Of a stretch of 64,000 nt of DNA, positions 24,701-35,556 are shown piece after piece. The DNA comes from Tethya wilhelma. Its lineage: Eukaryota > Porifera > Demospongiae > Tethyida > Tethyidae. Location of the stretch: contig CAXIPT010000002.1 in NCBI GenBank assembly GCA_964030475.1, positions 10,426,458-10,490,457 of the forward strand, in the 5' to 3' direction. The position numbers and the translations under genes were made by a program. The stretch's first letter is position 1; each line of letters starts with the position of its first letter. Below the pieces are notes generated by a model. The model was given only the letters and a program-made list of their open reading frames with translations, made no database searches and was not told the origin of the DNA.

Positions 24701-27167
24701 TTAAGTATTAATCACAAAAATTTCTAGCTACGCATACAATATAAATAAATAGTAGAAATTAGATTAAGGCACTGTATCAGTACATAAGCACTGTTTTGTT
24801 TGTACAAATCACAGGTGATTGAAAGGTTGAAAGACAAGCACACACGCACGACCAATATTATTGCAATTTTTTTTTCTTTTTTAATAAGAAGTTTAGCAAT
24901 AATGCATGGATACACAAATAAAGCACAGAGGCTTAACATCCTGAGTGAATATAGTTTTATTACACACACGCAGTCTACAGATAGCAAAACCTTCCCATGG
25001 GGAATTTGTGTGTGTGTGTGTGCACCATATAATAATTATACTTCCTGTTTGGAGTGTGCATGTACATTGGCCTTTAGGCTATAGCTGGTTGTGGTTACTC
25101 CACATGAGACTGTGGTCATGTGATGCAACCAAGATAGGAAACTGAGTTTGCATTGATATTGTTAGCAACAGATGCAACATTTGTGTAGAGCTGAACACAC
25201 AATCACAGATTGTTCTAATTGTGTGGCACAAGGCACAGAAATGACAAAGATATATTGTTTACAGCTCCCTAATACATCAGCGTTTATCTCCTAGACCCTG
25301 GATTGGAAAACATCACCAGCTGCTATCCAGTAACAAACGTTTGTATTGCAAATGTTCACAATCGTCTTCATTATTATGAGCTAAAGTTAGTCCCAAGCTA
25401 AAAATTAATGTCTGTTGAATGTTAATTACAGCCTGTCTAGACCAAACCTCAGAACCGACATGTGCATAAAGTAAAAACCAACTCACTGGATTTGTATCTT
25501 GCTGTCCGTCTCTCATCCTCAATGGTCTGTGTGGGCGTGGGCTTCGCGATCATTTCCTGAAACCTGTTACTCCAGATAAATGACATCGCCAAGAGAACAA
25601 AGGGAATCCCCACCATGGGCTGCATATGAACATGGTTAGGGCCTTTCACTCTCAAATATATGACAAGAGCTATGACTCCGCCCACTTGGAGCACCAAGGC
25701 GATGACCTTTGTGACCCTGTTCTCAAGAAGAGCACCAAAGACAGACAGCAAGCACTGAATGAAGTTGGAAGATTCAGCAGCTACTCTATCGTTGGCAAAC
25801 TGTTCGTATTCTCCTCGGCGTCTTGTTCGTTGTGACCTCATCATGCACTGACCAATCTCCTTCAAGCAGCTGCGGCTGCCACATGCCCAGTTATGGGTCT
25901 CATAGATGTCAATAATGAGCTGAATGCCAAAGACTCCATTTAAGAGAAGGACGGAAATATCGGAAGGCACTTCGGCCAGGACGAGGTAGACCAAGACACA
26001 CATGGCTGTCACTTCAATCACAGATGAAACAAGACCCTGCACAGTCATAATAATTAATAGTGAGAATTGTGTGAATTAATCGATCAATTTAAATGCACTA
26101 TGGTACTGGTGTATTGAGCATTTTTTTGCAAGTATATATATACTATTTACCACATGTGATGATAATAATTATCAGTGATAGTTTTGCTACTACATTTTTA
26201 GTGTCAAGAATTATTGAGAGGAGGTCTATGTGCTACAATGAATGCATGAATATTGTTCTAGTACTAGCAGTGACATTTGCTGACATCTTGCCACTATTTT
26301 AAGTATCTATCAAGAGCTAGCCCATAGAAGACATTCCACAAGCAAAGGGTCTACTACAGGACATGCATTGGATTGTGAAAAATTCAAACCATGTACAATA
26401 AATATGCAGATCTAGAACTTACAATCAGCAATGCTGAAGTCTTTGGCCATGGAAACGATTTCCTTGTCTTTGCCAAAACTCCAAAGAAGAGACAGCGAAG
26501 AAAAGTGACACAATTTGGGATGACCAGCACCAGAAACAGCTGCCAGTAGATCGTCACTGAGGTATTCACATGTGCCCTGAGAGTGGCAGCTGCTTCCTTG
26601 TCCTTTCTCTCACTTGAGAGGTTCCGGGTGACATTTCTGAGTGAGTCCGTGAGGCTGACCAGTGTCATCTTGCTAAAGACGGTGCAAACGACCACAATGA
26701 GGAAGAAGAAAACACCGATGACAAACTTCACACTGAGCATCCAAAATTTCATGTTGTCCGCAGCGCTGGCATCTTGGTCGTCCATAGCTTGTACTTCATG
26801 GTCAATAAGTTCTCCATCACTGTAGGTAGCAGATCTGTGGAACGGAAAAAAAAAACATTTGATTTTTTTTTTTCCTTTATCAAAATTATTTCTGCAAATA
26901 GCAAACCAAAGACAGACACACAGTTTTGATAAAGGCACTATACTACTAAGGTGTCTGGTTGCATGCTGTTAATAATGCAATATTGCCATTCAGCAGAGAT
27001 CATATCATTCATGCTCTAACAATACAATTTTATTTCTTGACCTACCCATTGAACTTTTGGCTACTCTCATGGAGCACTTGGGTCAGAGGTGTACCAACTC
27101 CATTTGACGCACCACTGCCTTGGTAAGCCTTCGACCGTGGAATATCTGTATAATCTTTCTCGGCCAT
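18125..27167 (-). CDS. Chitin synthase 2 with two C-terminal SAM domains
   Basis: Exons in transcript order: 27046-27167, 26423-26834, 25487-26036, 22113-24491, then one set of SAM exons (21597-21691, 21362-21430, 21113-21211, 20655-20802, or 19834-19928, 19599-19667, 19350-19448, 18897-19044), then 18692-18745 and 18125-18615. They total 4419 nt, or 1472 residues. The core shows TTDADIDF, CSPGCFSVFR, MGEDRW, QRRRW and SWGTRE. The tail carries SAM 1 (DWLEQHECE...) and SAM 2 (EWLVALEMEEYIGLF...), then the DYGLDPRGFQLLF membrane segment. It lies 520 bp upstream of chitin synthase 1 on the same strand. Exon lengths 69, 99, 148 and 54 are identical in the two genes, so this is a tandem duplication. 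The SAM exons appear twice because of the N at 20631. Confidence 0.9.
19086..19271. mobile_element. TACCGTATA-tipped MITE, family C, chitin synthase 2 intron
   Basis: TACCGTATATCGGGAAAGTT and its inverse GAAACTTTCCCGCTATACAG bound about 186 bp. The interior differs from family A. The duplicated block repeats it at 20844-21034. Confidence 0.7.
20045..20263. mobile_element. TACCGTATA-tipped MITE, family B, chitin synthase 2 intron
   Basis: TACCATACAGCACAAAAATT at the left and the inverse GCCAATATTTTGTGCTATAC at the right bound about 219 bp with internal GGCGGATT/AATCCGCC arms. It is repeated at 21760-21978 in the duplicated block. Confidence 0.7.
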
Positions 27168-28294
27168 TCAAGCACTGCAACTAGGTCTGATATGGCTCAG
27201 CCTCTCAGCTGCTTCAGTCGCTGGAAGAACTATTTTCCTGCTAGACAATACTTTCTGATAACGCACAAATTATGTGTCAAGTGAAGTCAGCTGTGGGCTA
27301 AATTTATTAACTAAGCCGCGGCGTTTGGTATAAAGGGGTGTGGCTACCGCGATAGATGAATCTACTTATAGTGCAGATAGTGCATTCACTTGTGCAACCT
27401 CATTAAACCTCACTGGAAAATCCCCTGGTGTAGTTCACTGGATGACCTTTGCAGACACTTGGCTCTGTAGACAGAAACACCCGTAACTATTACCAGACTT
27501 GAGCTTGATATGAACACTACTACATTGCATTGGGTTAATGTGTTTGATGAGTGATCACATCACATGCCAACCCACACCACACCATATGTCATGTACCAAC
27601 ATGAGTACCAAACTGAAAGCACATGTTCACATATACAATGATAGTACAATTAATATAATTGCGATAGTAGCACAATTGTGTACATACATAGGACATACGT
27701 TAGAGGCACAATACATTCTATAGTGGAACCATCCTCAGAATTGCATGCACTTTCCCATAATTGTAACAATGGCCTCTGTGACACAATGGCCAACAGTAAG
27801 CAACAATTATTGTGAGTTCTTGCATGATGTATATACAGGGTAGTTAATCTATGTTAGTTTACTGTTGTCAAATCCAACCGTCTTTTCCAAACCCATGAAG
27901 TAACTAAAATTAATGTTGTAAGGCAGAGACTGGAGTACACAATTGGCAGTTGATCTTTCCAAATCTTATGGAATCATACAATAGTTCAAATCCCTTTGGT
28001 GGCCATGGATTATAAGTCAAGCAACGTTAATATATATAAATAACGTTAATAAACGTTAATATATATATAAAGCTTCTTTTACTCATGCAGTCATGCAGCA
28101 TATTATATTATACTGACAAAGAGGAAGTAAGATTGCCACACTACAATAATTAATCAACTTCACAGCATGGGTTGGTTCATTCCCTGAATGTAATAGTACT
28201 CAGCCAATTAGCTTTATTAATAATAATTTACTATTAATCATAGTAAGATTCACTTTCATAACAAACAGGTCATATTATACACAGTCACTGTCTC
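27168..28294. other. Intergenic, upstream of chitin synthase 2
   Basis: About 1.1 kb with no recognisable exon. It contains the chitin synthase 2 promoter and, at its left end on the other side, the 3' flank of the first carbonic anhydrase. I noticed no strong motif. Confidence 0.4.
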
Positions 28295-29104
28295 TTATTG
28301 TGATGAATAGCGATACACCATTCGGTCATTCAGAGGTTGCAAGTTGCGGAAGTTGTGGGTCAACAGTTTCCCACTCTCATTCATCCGAACCTTTCTAAAC
28401 TGGGCCAACAGACTCTTTGGAATATCAATGACCTCCTTCAATACAAACCACTGTATAACCTCGTTACACAGGGGCGTGGTCAGTCCCCCTTCGTAATGAT
28501 AGTAATCAAGATTCTTTGGAAGGAACTCAGAGAGAACTAAATCCTTTACAACATTTTTAGCTCCATTTTCAATCGGTACATCACCTAGTTTGCTCCAGAC
28601 CCCACTGATGGGGATATCGGCAGCTCTGCACAGCACACCAATCACAGAGAGCATGTCACCAGTGAGGTTAGTGGGAGTGGCACCTTCCTTGAGGTTAACA
28701 AAATGGATCTCCGCTGCAAACTGCTCCCCATTGACAGTATGTTCAGATCCCTCACTGTCGTTGCATCCCCAGTGAAAGTGAAACTCACGGAAGATGTGCA
28801 CACCCAGGTGATTCTTGAGGGAAGCTTTGGAATCAAGTGGTGGACGAAACTTAATATTCGTGCTCTTGTTGAGCACCGTTATCTCCAGAGGTGTGTCATA
28901 GGCAGTCAGCTGGAGAGGAAGGAGCTTGGGGTCACTTTGAGTGGTGCTGACTGGAATATCTATCGGCGATTGTCTTTTGCCAAGACTTTTTGTCCCGGGC
29001 AGCTTGTCCCACTCTTTCAAATCATCGTAGTCATAGTCCACAGCGTGCATGAGATCAGCCAGCCAATGGCCTTCAGAACAACTTGTCGTTTGCTGAGAAC
29101 TCAT
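28295..29104 (-). CDS. Alpha-carbonic anhydrase 1, intronless
   Basis: A single uninterrupted frame of 269 residues covers a complete alpha-CA domain. GKRQSPIDI opens the fold. FHFHWG supplies two zinc histidines and AEIHFV the third. SEHTVNG carries the Glu, and LTTPLCNEVIQWFVL the active-site Thr that contacts zinc-bound hydroxide. At the position of the human CA II proton-shuttle His64 the local sequence is NKSTNIKF, without His. I start at MSSQ because the neighbour also begins its conserved part with MSSQE; an in-frame Met lies five codons upstream (29119). There is no signal peptide, so it is probably cytosolic. In sponges this family includes the biomineralisation-associated astrosclerins; that role is not shown here. 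All longer neighbouring genes have introns, so the single-exon state stands out. Confidence 0.9.
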   Translation of the reverse strand: MSSQQTTSCSEGHWLADLMHAVDYDYDDLKEWDKLPGTKSLGKRQSPIDIPVSTTQSDPKLLPLQLTAYDTPLEITVLNKSTNIKFRPPLDSKASLKNHLGVHIFREFHFHWGCNDSEGSEHTVNGEQFAAEIHFVNLKEGATPTNLTGDMLSVIGVLCRAADIPISGVWSKLGDVPIENGAKNVVKDLVLSEFLPKNLDYYHYEGGLTTPLCNEVIQWFVLKEVIDIPKSLLAQFRKVRMNESGKLLTHNFRNLQPLNDRMVYRYSSQ

Positions 29105-29710
29105 TGTAGAATTTGCCAAAAATACTTCTTAATAAGCTTGATCCTTTTTCTTTCTTCAAGACTCTATCCAATTGCATCTCCTGGATGTGTACTGTTAATA
29201 AATGATTGCAGCTCCTATTTATACCCATGCAAGGGCCGTTCAGAGTTTGTGGCAAAGGAAATCCTTGAATCAGTATTAGAGGATCCATTCTCCCACTTGT
29301 TCCTTCCCTAGCTACCTACAAGAAGTGAGTGTATGTGGGGGCTTCTATACAATCATGACCTGAACCTGCATGTGGCATTACACCAATAAGTCATGATAGT
29401 GTGTGATGAAAGTGTCACTCTAGCTGACAAGCCTGTCATGCACAATGAATCCATAACTTAATTAGGTGACCACAATTCAATTATAGTTTTGTGGCTCACA
29501 AAACAACTATTGCAGTGAAATAATCCACCAACACATGCAATCATATCATGCCACTGAGATCAGCTGAATAATTATAATCATCATGTGCAAAATCCACAGT
29601 TTAACAATAAAACAGCTATTAATTGCAGTGTACAAAATTATATGTGAGCACCAATACACAAATCTAATAAAATCCATTGCGATTGTCTATACTATGTTCC
29701 CATTCACTAG
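29105..29710. other. Spacer between tandem carbonic anhydrase genes
   Basis: Roughly 600 bp, AT-rich, containing the promoter of carbonic anhydrase 1 and the 3' flank of carbonic anhydrase 2. I see no exon. Confidence 0.4.
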
Positions 29711-30583
29711 TTATGATGGAAACCGATAGACTATACGATCGTTTAATGGTTGCAAGTTTCGGAAGTTGTGCGTCAAAATCTTGCCACTTTTGTTCATCTG
29801 AACCTTTCTAAACTGGGCCAGCAAACTCTTTGGAATGTCAATCACTTCCTTCAACACAAACCACTGTACAATCTCGTTACACAGGGGCGTGGTCAGTGAC
29901 CCTTCATAATAGTAATAGTCAAGTTTCTTTGGCAAAAATTCCGAAAATACAACATCTTTTACGACAGTTTTGGCTTCATTTTCAATCGGTACATCACCTA
30001 GTTTGCTCCAGACCCCACTTACAGGGATATCGGCAGCTCTGCACAGCACACCGATGACAGAGAGTGTGTCGCCGACGGTGTCAGTCAGTGAAGCACCTTC
30101 CTTGAGGTGGACGAAGTGAATTTCTGCCGAATGACGTTCCCGGTTGATGGTATGCTCAGCTCCCTCATCATCATTGCGTCCCCAATGAAAGTGAAACTCA
30201 CGGAAGTTGTAGACGCCTTTGTGATTCTGGAAGGAGGTGTTGAACTGCAGAGGGTCAAACTTGATATTGGTGCCTTTGTTCGAGACAGAGATATCCTGGG
30301 GGGTGTCGTAGCCCGAGAACTGAAGGGGGACAAGCTTACAGCTGGTTCTAGAGGCACTGGTGAGGATGTTTATCGGCGATTGTCTCTTGCCACGACTTTT
30401 TGATCCAGGTAGGTGATTCCATTCGCTCAGGTCGTCGTAATTGTACTCCAATGTGTGCATGAGTTTAGTCTGACCGTTGGCAGTGGGTGTTTCTTGCGAA
30501 CTCATCTTAAAGAGGCGGTTAGCGGGTCTAAAAACTGCAGAGAATGTGGCAAAGGAGGGGTATAGCCTCAATATACACCTCAT
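29711..30583 (-). CDS. Alpha-carbonic anhydrase 2, intronless, probable mitochondrial presequence
   Basis: An intact single-exon alpha-CA has GKRQSPINI, FHFHWG, AEIHFVH and LTTPLCNEIVQWFVL, so all three zinc His and the Thr are present. The His64 shuttle position is again not His (SNKGTNIKF). Starting at Met 30583 gives a 26-residue leader, MRCILRLYPSFATFSAVFRP..., rich in Arg, Ser and hydrophobic residues and lacking acids, ahead of MSSQE. That is the pattern of a mitochondrial targeting peptide. The frame stays open to a Met at 30688, but that extension is acidic and less likely. A start at MSSQE (30505) would give a cytosolic form. It is about 70-80% similar by eye to carbonic anhydrase 1, 606 bp away. 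Confidence 0.88.
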   Translation of the reverse strand: MRCILRLYPSFATFSAVFRPANRLFKMSSQETPTANGQTKLMHTLEYNYDDLSEWNHLPGSKSRGKRQSPINILTSASRTSCKLVPLQFSGYDTPQDISVSNKGTNIKFDPLQFNTSFQNHKGVYNFREFHFHWGRNDDEGAEHTINRERHSAEIHFVHLKEGASLTDTVGDTLSVIGVLCRAADIPVSGVWSKLGDVPIENEAKTVVKDVVFSEFLPKKLDYYYYEGSLTTPLCNEIVQWFVLKEVIDIPKSLLAQFRKVQMNKSGKILTHNFRNLQPLNDRIVYRFPS

Positions 30584-30683
30584 GATAAAAGGAAACTGCT
30601 GTACTTTGATGTTCAGAGCGTGTTTCTCAGCCAACTCCTCCACGTGTGTCTGATCTTTGACCTTAGGATCGCAGGCAGAGATA

Positions 30684-30713
30684 ATCACGTGATTAGATTA
30701 TTGCGCATGCGCA
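30684..30713. promoter_or_regulatory. TCACGTGA E-box and NRF1-like palindrome upstream of carbonic anhydrase 2
   Basis: TCACGTGA occupies 30685-30692 and TGCGCATGCGCA 30702-30713, about 100-130 bp before the predicted start. The second is the classic palindromic NRF1 site known from animal housekeeping and mitochondrial promoters. The same block recurs in the duplicate near 32048-32076. Confidence 0.5.
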
Positions 30714-31349
30714 GATGCGTATAGATGCTTGGCATTAAAAATATTTGTAATGGCATTACTGAGGGTGTTACGTAGATGATGTGCATCTGTTTCTCTCTGA
30801 CTTGACATGTTCAACTAATCTTCTATCTCCTGATTTCTTTGCTAATTTCAAGGCCTTATTGAAACTCTCTTCAACAGCAGCAGTAGCAGCTAACCCTGTA
30901 GGAGAGAACACACCAAATTATTCTAATGTTTTGTGACAAAAACCTTACACACATACACAAGCTCATATTGGGTCACATATACCCACACATTGCCCAAGTT
31001 TCTACTGTGGGAAGTACAAGTAGAGAACACAGCATATGTCTTAGCCACAATCATCCTAATTGTGCTAGGTATGACTAGAGGAAACTGGCAATGTACCTAA
31101 CAATCATACCATTATTTGTGTGTCATACTCATCCACCCATTAACACTGGGAGCAATGTCTTAAGAATGAAATCAAGATAGCTAAGCAACAGAATGATTGG
31201 TGTCTAGCCATGACATGACAGATCCAACAGCTAAAATAATATCCTTAGAAGTCTAGGCAAAGCTTAGAAGTAAATGAACAAAGCAACCTCCTTAATCTTT
31301 CAATTAAGCATAATAGCTTTTCTTGGTGAACTAAACACTACACTGACCN

Positions 31350-32051
31350 CGGTACATCACCTAGTTTGCTCCAGACCCCACTTACAGGGATATCGGCAGC
31401 TCTGCACAGCACACCGATGACAGAGAGTGTGTCGCCGACGGTGTCAGTCAGTGAAGCACCTTCCTTGAGGTGGACGAAGTGAATTTCTGCCGAATGACGT
31501 TCCCGGTTGATGGTATGCTCAGCTCCCTCATCATCATTGCGTCCCCAATGAAAGTGAAACTCACGGAAGTTGTAGACGCCTTTGTGATTCTGGAAGGAGG
31601 TGTTGAACTGCAGAGGGTCAAACTTGATATTGGTGCCTTTGTTCGAGACAGAGATATCCTGGGGGGTGTCGTAGCCCGAGAACTGAAGGGGGACAAGCTT
31701 ACAGCTGGTTCTAGAGGCACTGGTGAGGATGTTTATCGGCGATTGTCTCTTGCCACGACTTTTTGATCCAGGTAGGTGATTCCATTCGCTCAGGTCGTCG
31801 TAATTGTACTCCAATGTGTGCATGAGTTTAGTCTGACCGTTGGCAGTGGGTGTTTCTTGCGAACTCATCTTAAAGAGGCGGTTAGCGGGTCTAAAAACTG
31901 CAGAGAATGTGGCAAAGGAGGGGTATAGCCTCAATATACACCTCATGATAAAAGGAAACTGCTGTACTTTGATGTTCAGAGCGTGTTTCTCAGCCAACTC
32001 CTCCACGTGTGTCTGATCTTTGACCTTAGGATCGCAGGCAGAGATAATCAC
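31350..32051 (-). other. Partial second copy of carbonic anhydrase 2 after an N join
   Basis: From 31350 to 32711 the sequence repeats 29987-31348 with an offset of 1363. It includes the 5' two thirds of carbonic anhydrase 2, its promoter motifs and the last exon of TTC19. The reading frame is cut by the N at 31349 after the Leu-Gly-Asp-Val-Pro segment. It is best read as overlapping contig ends, not a third gene. Confidence 0.85.
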
Positions 32052-32130
32052 GTGATTAGATTATTGCGCATGCGCAGATGCGTATAGATGCTTGGCATTA
32101 AAAATATTTGTAATGGCATTACTGAGGGTG

Positions 32131-32886
32131 TTACGTAGATGATGTGCATCTGTTTCTCTCTGACTTGACATGTTCAACTAATCTTCTATCTCCTGATTTC
32201 TTTGCTAATTTCAAGGCCTTATTGAAACTCTCTTCAACAGCAGCAGTAGCAGCTAACCCTGTAGGAGAGAACACACCAAATTATTCTAATGTTTTGTGAC
32301 AAAAACCTTACACACATACACAAGCTCATATTGGGTCACATATACCCACACATTGCCCAAGTTTCTACTGTGGGAAGTACAAGTAGAGAACACAGCATAT
32401 GTCTTAGCCACAATCATCCTAATTGTGCTAGGTATGACTAGAGGAAACTGGCAATGTACCTAACAATCATACCATTATTTGTGTGTCATACTCATCCACC
32501 CATTAACACTGGGAGCAATGTCTTAAGAATGAAATCAAGATAGCTAAGCAACAGAATGATTGGTGTCTAGCCATGACATGACAGATCCAACAGCTAAAAT
32601 AATATCCTTAGAAGTCTAGGCAAAGCTTAGAAGTAAATGAACAAAGCAACCTCCTTAATCTTTCAATTAAGCATAATAGCTTTTCTTGGTGAACTAAACA
32701 CTACACTGACCTTTGTGAGACTGAATCAGAGCTAGGTTGCAGTAGAAGATGACCAAATTCTCCAGCACATCACTACCCTGAAGTGATTCAGCCATCTTGA
32801 TACTTTCTCTCACAAGACTCTCAGCTCTGGTGTGCTGGGCCAGTCTGTCTACAGCTGTAGCTAGGTCATTGTGCAGCACAGCCACC

Positions 32887-32926
<40 letters not shown>

Positions 32927-35489
32927 TCAAGACAGTGTGAGGTAGATGTATGTGTTAATGTCAGTAAGGTAAGAATATTTTGGTGTGCAACCTGTTAGCC
33001 AAATGTTCATCACTATTATTATGAAGCACACAATGTGTTGACAGGCGAGAGACAATGTATACTGAAATAACATTGTCCATCAGTACAACAGGCAGAAACA
33101 ACTCCATTGTTGGAACAACCACAGCACCAGTGAGCCATTGTTGTAGAGGCTATAAGCAAGAATGTTTAAGGTTACGGGGTACAAAGTGCAAAATCATTGA
33201 TATGAATAATTTATGAGCACAAAAAATCTACCAAAATCTAGCAACAGAACTGTATGATCAAAACTCTTCCTATTCAGAAGCACAGTATTAGTCAGTTTGT
33301 TCTTGGAAAGTAAAAAATCTAGTTTTCATAGCTTTTCTGCTGAGTGCTACAGTGAACTACAGTCAAAATAAATTTTCTGCGTCAGTTTTTTCCAAGTAGC
33401 ATGATTGTGTTATCTAGAGCGCTGATACACAGAAAACCTACCTTGGTTTGGCAGGGCCTGACATCGAGATTTTCTTTCTACTTCGAATACGAAAAGTTTT
33501 ATGGAGCAAAAAAGCGCTCTCCAAAGCGCCCTAGGCAGCTGTCAGGCAGCAAACTGTGGCGACCTGGACGGTTTAGTTGCTTCCTTTTGAGAAAACTCTC
33601 TGTCTGGCCCTTCTCTGTTGACAGAACGGTAAGATGACCGCCCATATCCGGTTTGATTTTTAGCCAGCTTTGCAAAAATTGACGCAAGAAATTATCTCTC
33701 TACTTCCGCATCTAAAATAACTAGCGTGTACTGATTAGCATATTCATGAGCTTACTGTACCCCGTAACCTTAAGTTGAAGTAAGAACGATATTTATAGTA
33801 AAAAAAGTGATGGCAGTCTGTGAAGGACACACACACACTGGCTGCCAAATACCCATGAGTGTAAGGACCCTGCTCAATACCACCTAATTTTGTGTTAGGG
33901 AACAAAAAATTTAGGGGTGTACTCCTAATTAGGCCTAGAATGGCCAATTAGCGTGGGTAGAAGACACTACCACAAGAATTTTTGCATTTGGAAGAATGTA
34001 CGTCAGCAATACCAGTAAGGAATTGCCCATATCTCCCCAGTCAATGTTGCTATGGTAAGCCTGATTTTCAGCAGCTATGAACATGACTACCATTGTACGT
34101 ACCAATTCACCTGCAAGTGTGGGTTGCCATAGATCTGCTGACCAATCTCCAGTGCCTCCGTGAGGGCAGTCTCTGCTAGTGAGTTCTCTCCAACCACAAG
34201 GTGGTAATGAGCCTTGTCATGAAGACACATCCCAAGAAGAGCATGGCTGAAAGGAGGGGAGAAATATTTGTAATTGTAATTGTATCGAGCACTCCAACAA
34301 GAGGAGCAGGCGAGAATGGGGAAAAAAAAAAGAATTTTAAAAAAATAACAATAATTGCCGAGCGCACTAGCATGAGGCATCATAAACTGGTTTGTACTTG
34401 TGTTGGCATTATTATGATTACTTTTTGCTTCCGACTACAAGTTTAACCACCACTACCACCACTTTACTCAATTCGACCTGGGAATAGCCTCGCTTTGCTC
34501 GGAATGATCATTTAGCTATCCACAAAAGCTGAACTTGAAGACAGGTACATGTAGATATTTACATTTTTGTCCAGCAAATGCTGCAATGTATCTGAGAAAA
34601 TCACCGATTCATCGTACTGTCATTCTGACAGTGAACTACGTATTATCTATGGAACTATAGTACTAGCTGTGCTTTGTGGCTATCATAATAGTATACAGAC
34701 TCTGTGCACAAGGCACATCATGCACTATGTGTACTACTAGAAATTATTATCATCCTAGATAATAATATTATTATATTGCAGCTTATTGTGTAGCTGATTG
34801 CCGGTATAAATAGTACAGCAAGCAGGCTAGTAGCTCTGACCTCTTCTGGTGTTAGCTAGAGTATGGGAACTGTAAACTGAACTTCTCTTGAAGCATTAGA
34901 GTCAAGAAGCCTAACATCTAATTTTTCTGTGCCAGTTGCAGTCACTAGAAAGCTTAGTGTGTATATAAACTTAGATCACTTCAAGCTTTGCTGTGGCATA
35001 GAAATAGTTGCAGTCACTAAAAAGCTTAATAATGTATATATAAACTTAGATCTCTTCAAGCTGATCGCAATGGTACCAACCCCAGCTCGACCTTCCTAGA
35101 CTGAGATATGACCACAACAGCTATATAGGAAAAAAAAAAAAAAAAAGTTAAGCGGGGATTTCTAGTAGGAGCCTTGACCTTGTCATTATGACTGTGCTAG
35201 CGCTGCACGATCAAGGGCTTACACCGTACCTTCCATCCTTTATCCCCACCTACCCCGTACACTACATGCCAGTCACAAAGACGCTATGACTGACATAGGT
35301 TCTGCGAGTAGGTGGGGGCTTAACTATGTGCTCAACTGAATGAGTGCAAGTATGCAGTTAGCGAGGCATATATTTCAGGGGAGACTCACCACGGCCCCCA
35401 GACCATGTATGTGATGAACCTTAGGCAGTATTTGACTCCTGCCATAGCCCCGCTTCACTAACACACTTACNNNNNNNNNNNNNNNNNNN

Positions 35490-35556
<67 letters not shown>

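Noticed and set aside
28703..29311. 202-codon plus-strand frame
   Set aside because: Antisense shadow of the carbonic anhydrase 1 exon.
31338..32051. Third carbonic anhydrase gene
   Set aside because: Its sequence and both flanks equal 29987-31348, and it ends at the N. It is a duplicated contig end.
33401..33687. 62-78 codon frames in a TTC19 intron
   Set aside because: They lie inside the TTAA-flanked element and show no transposase or other motif.
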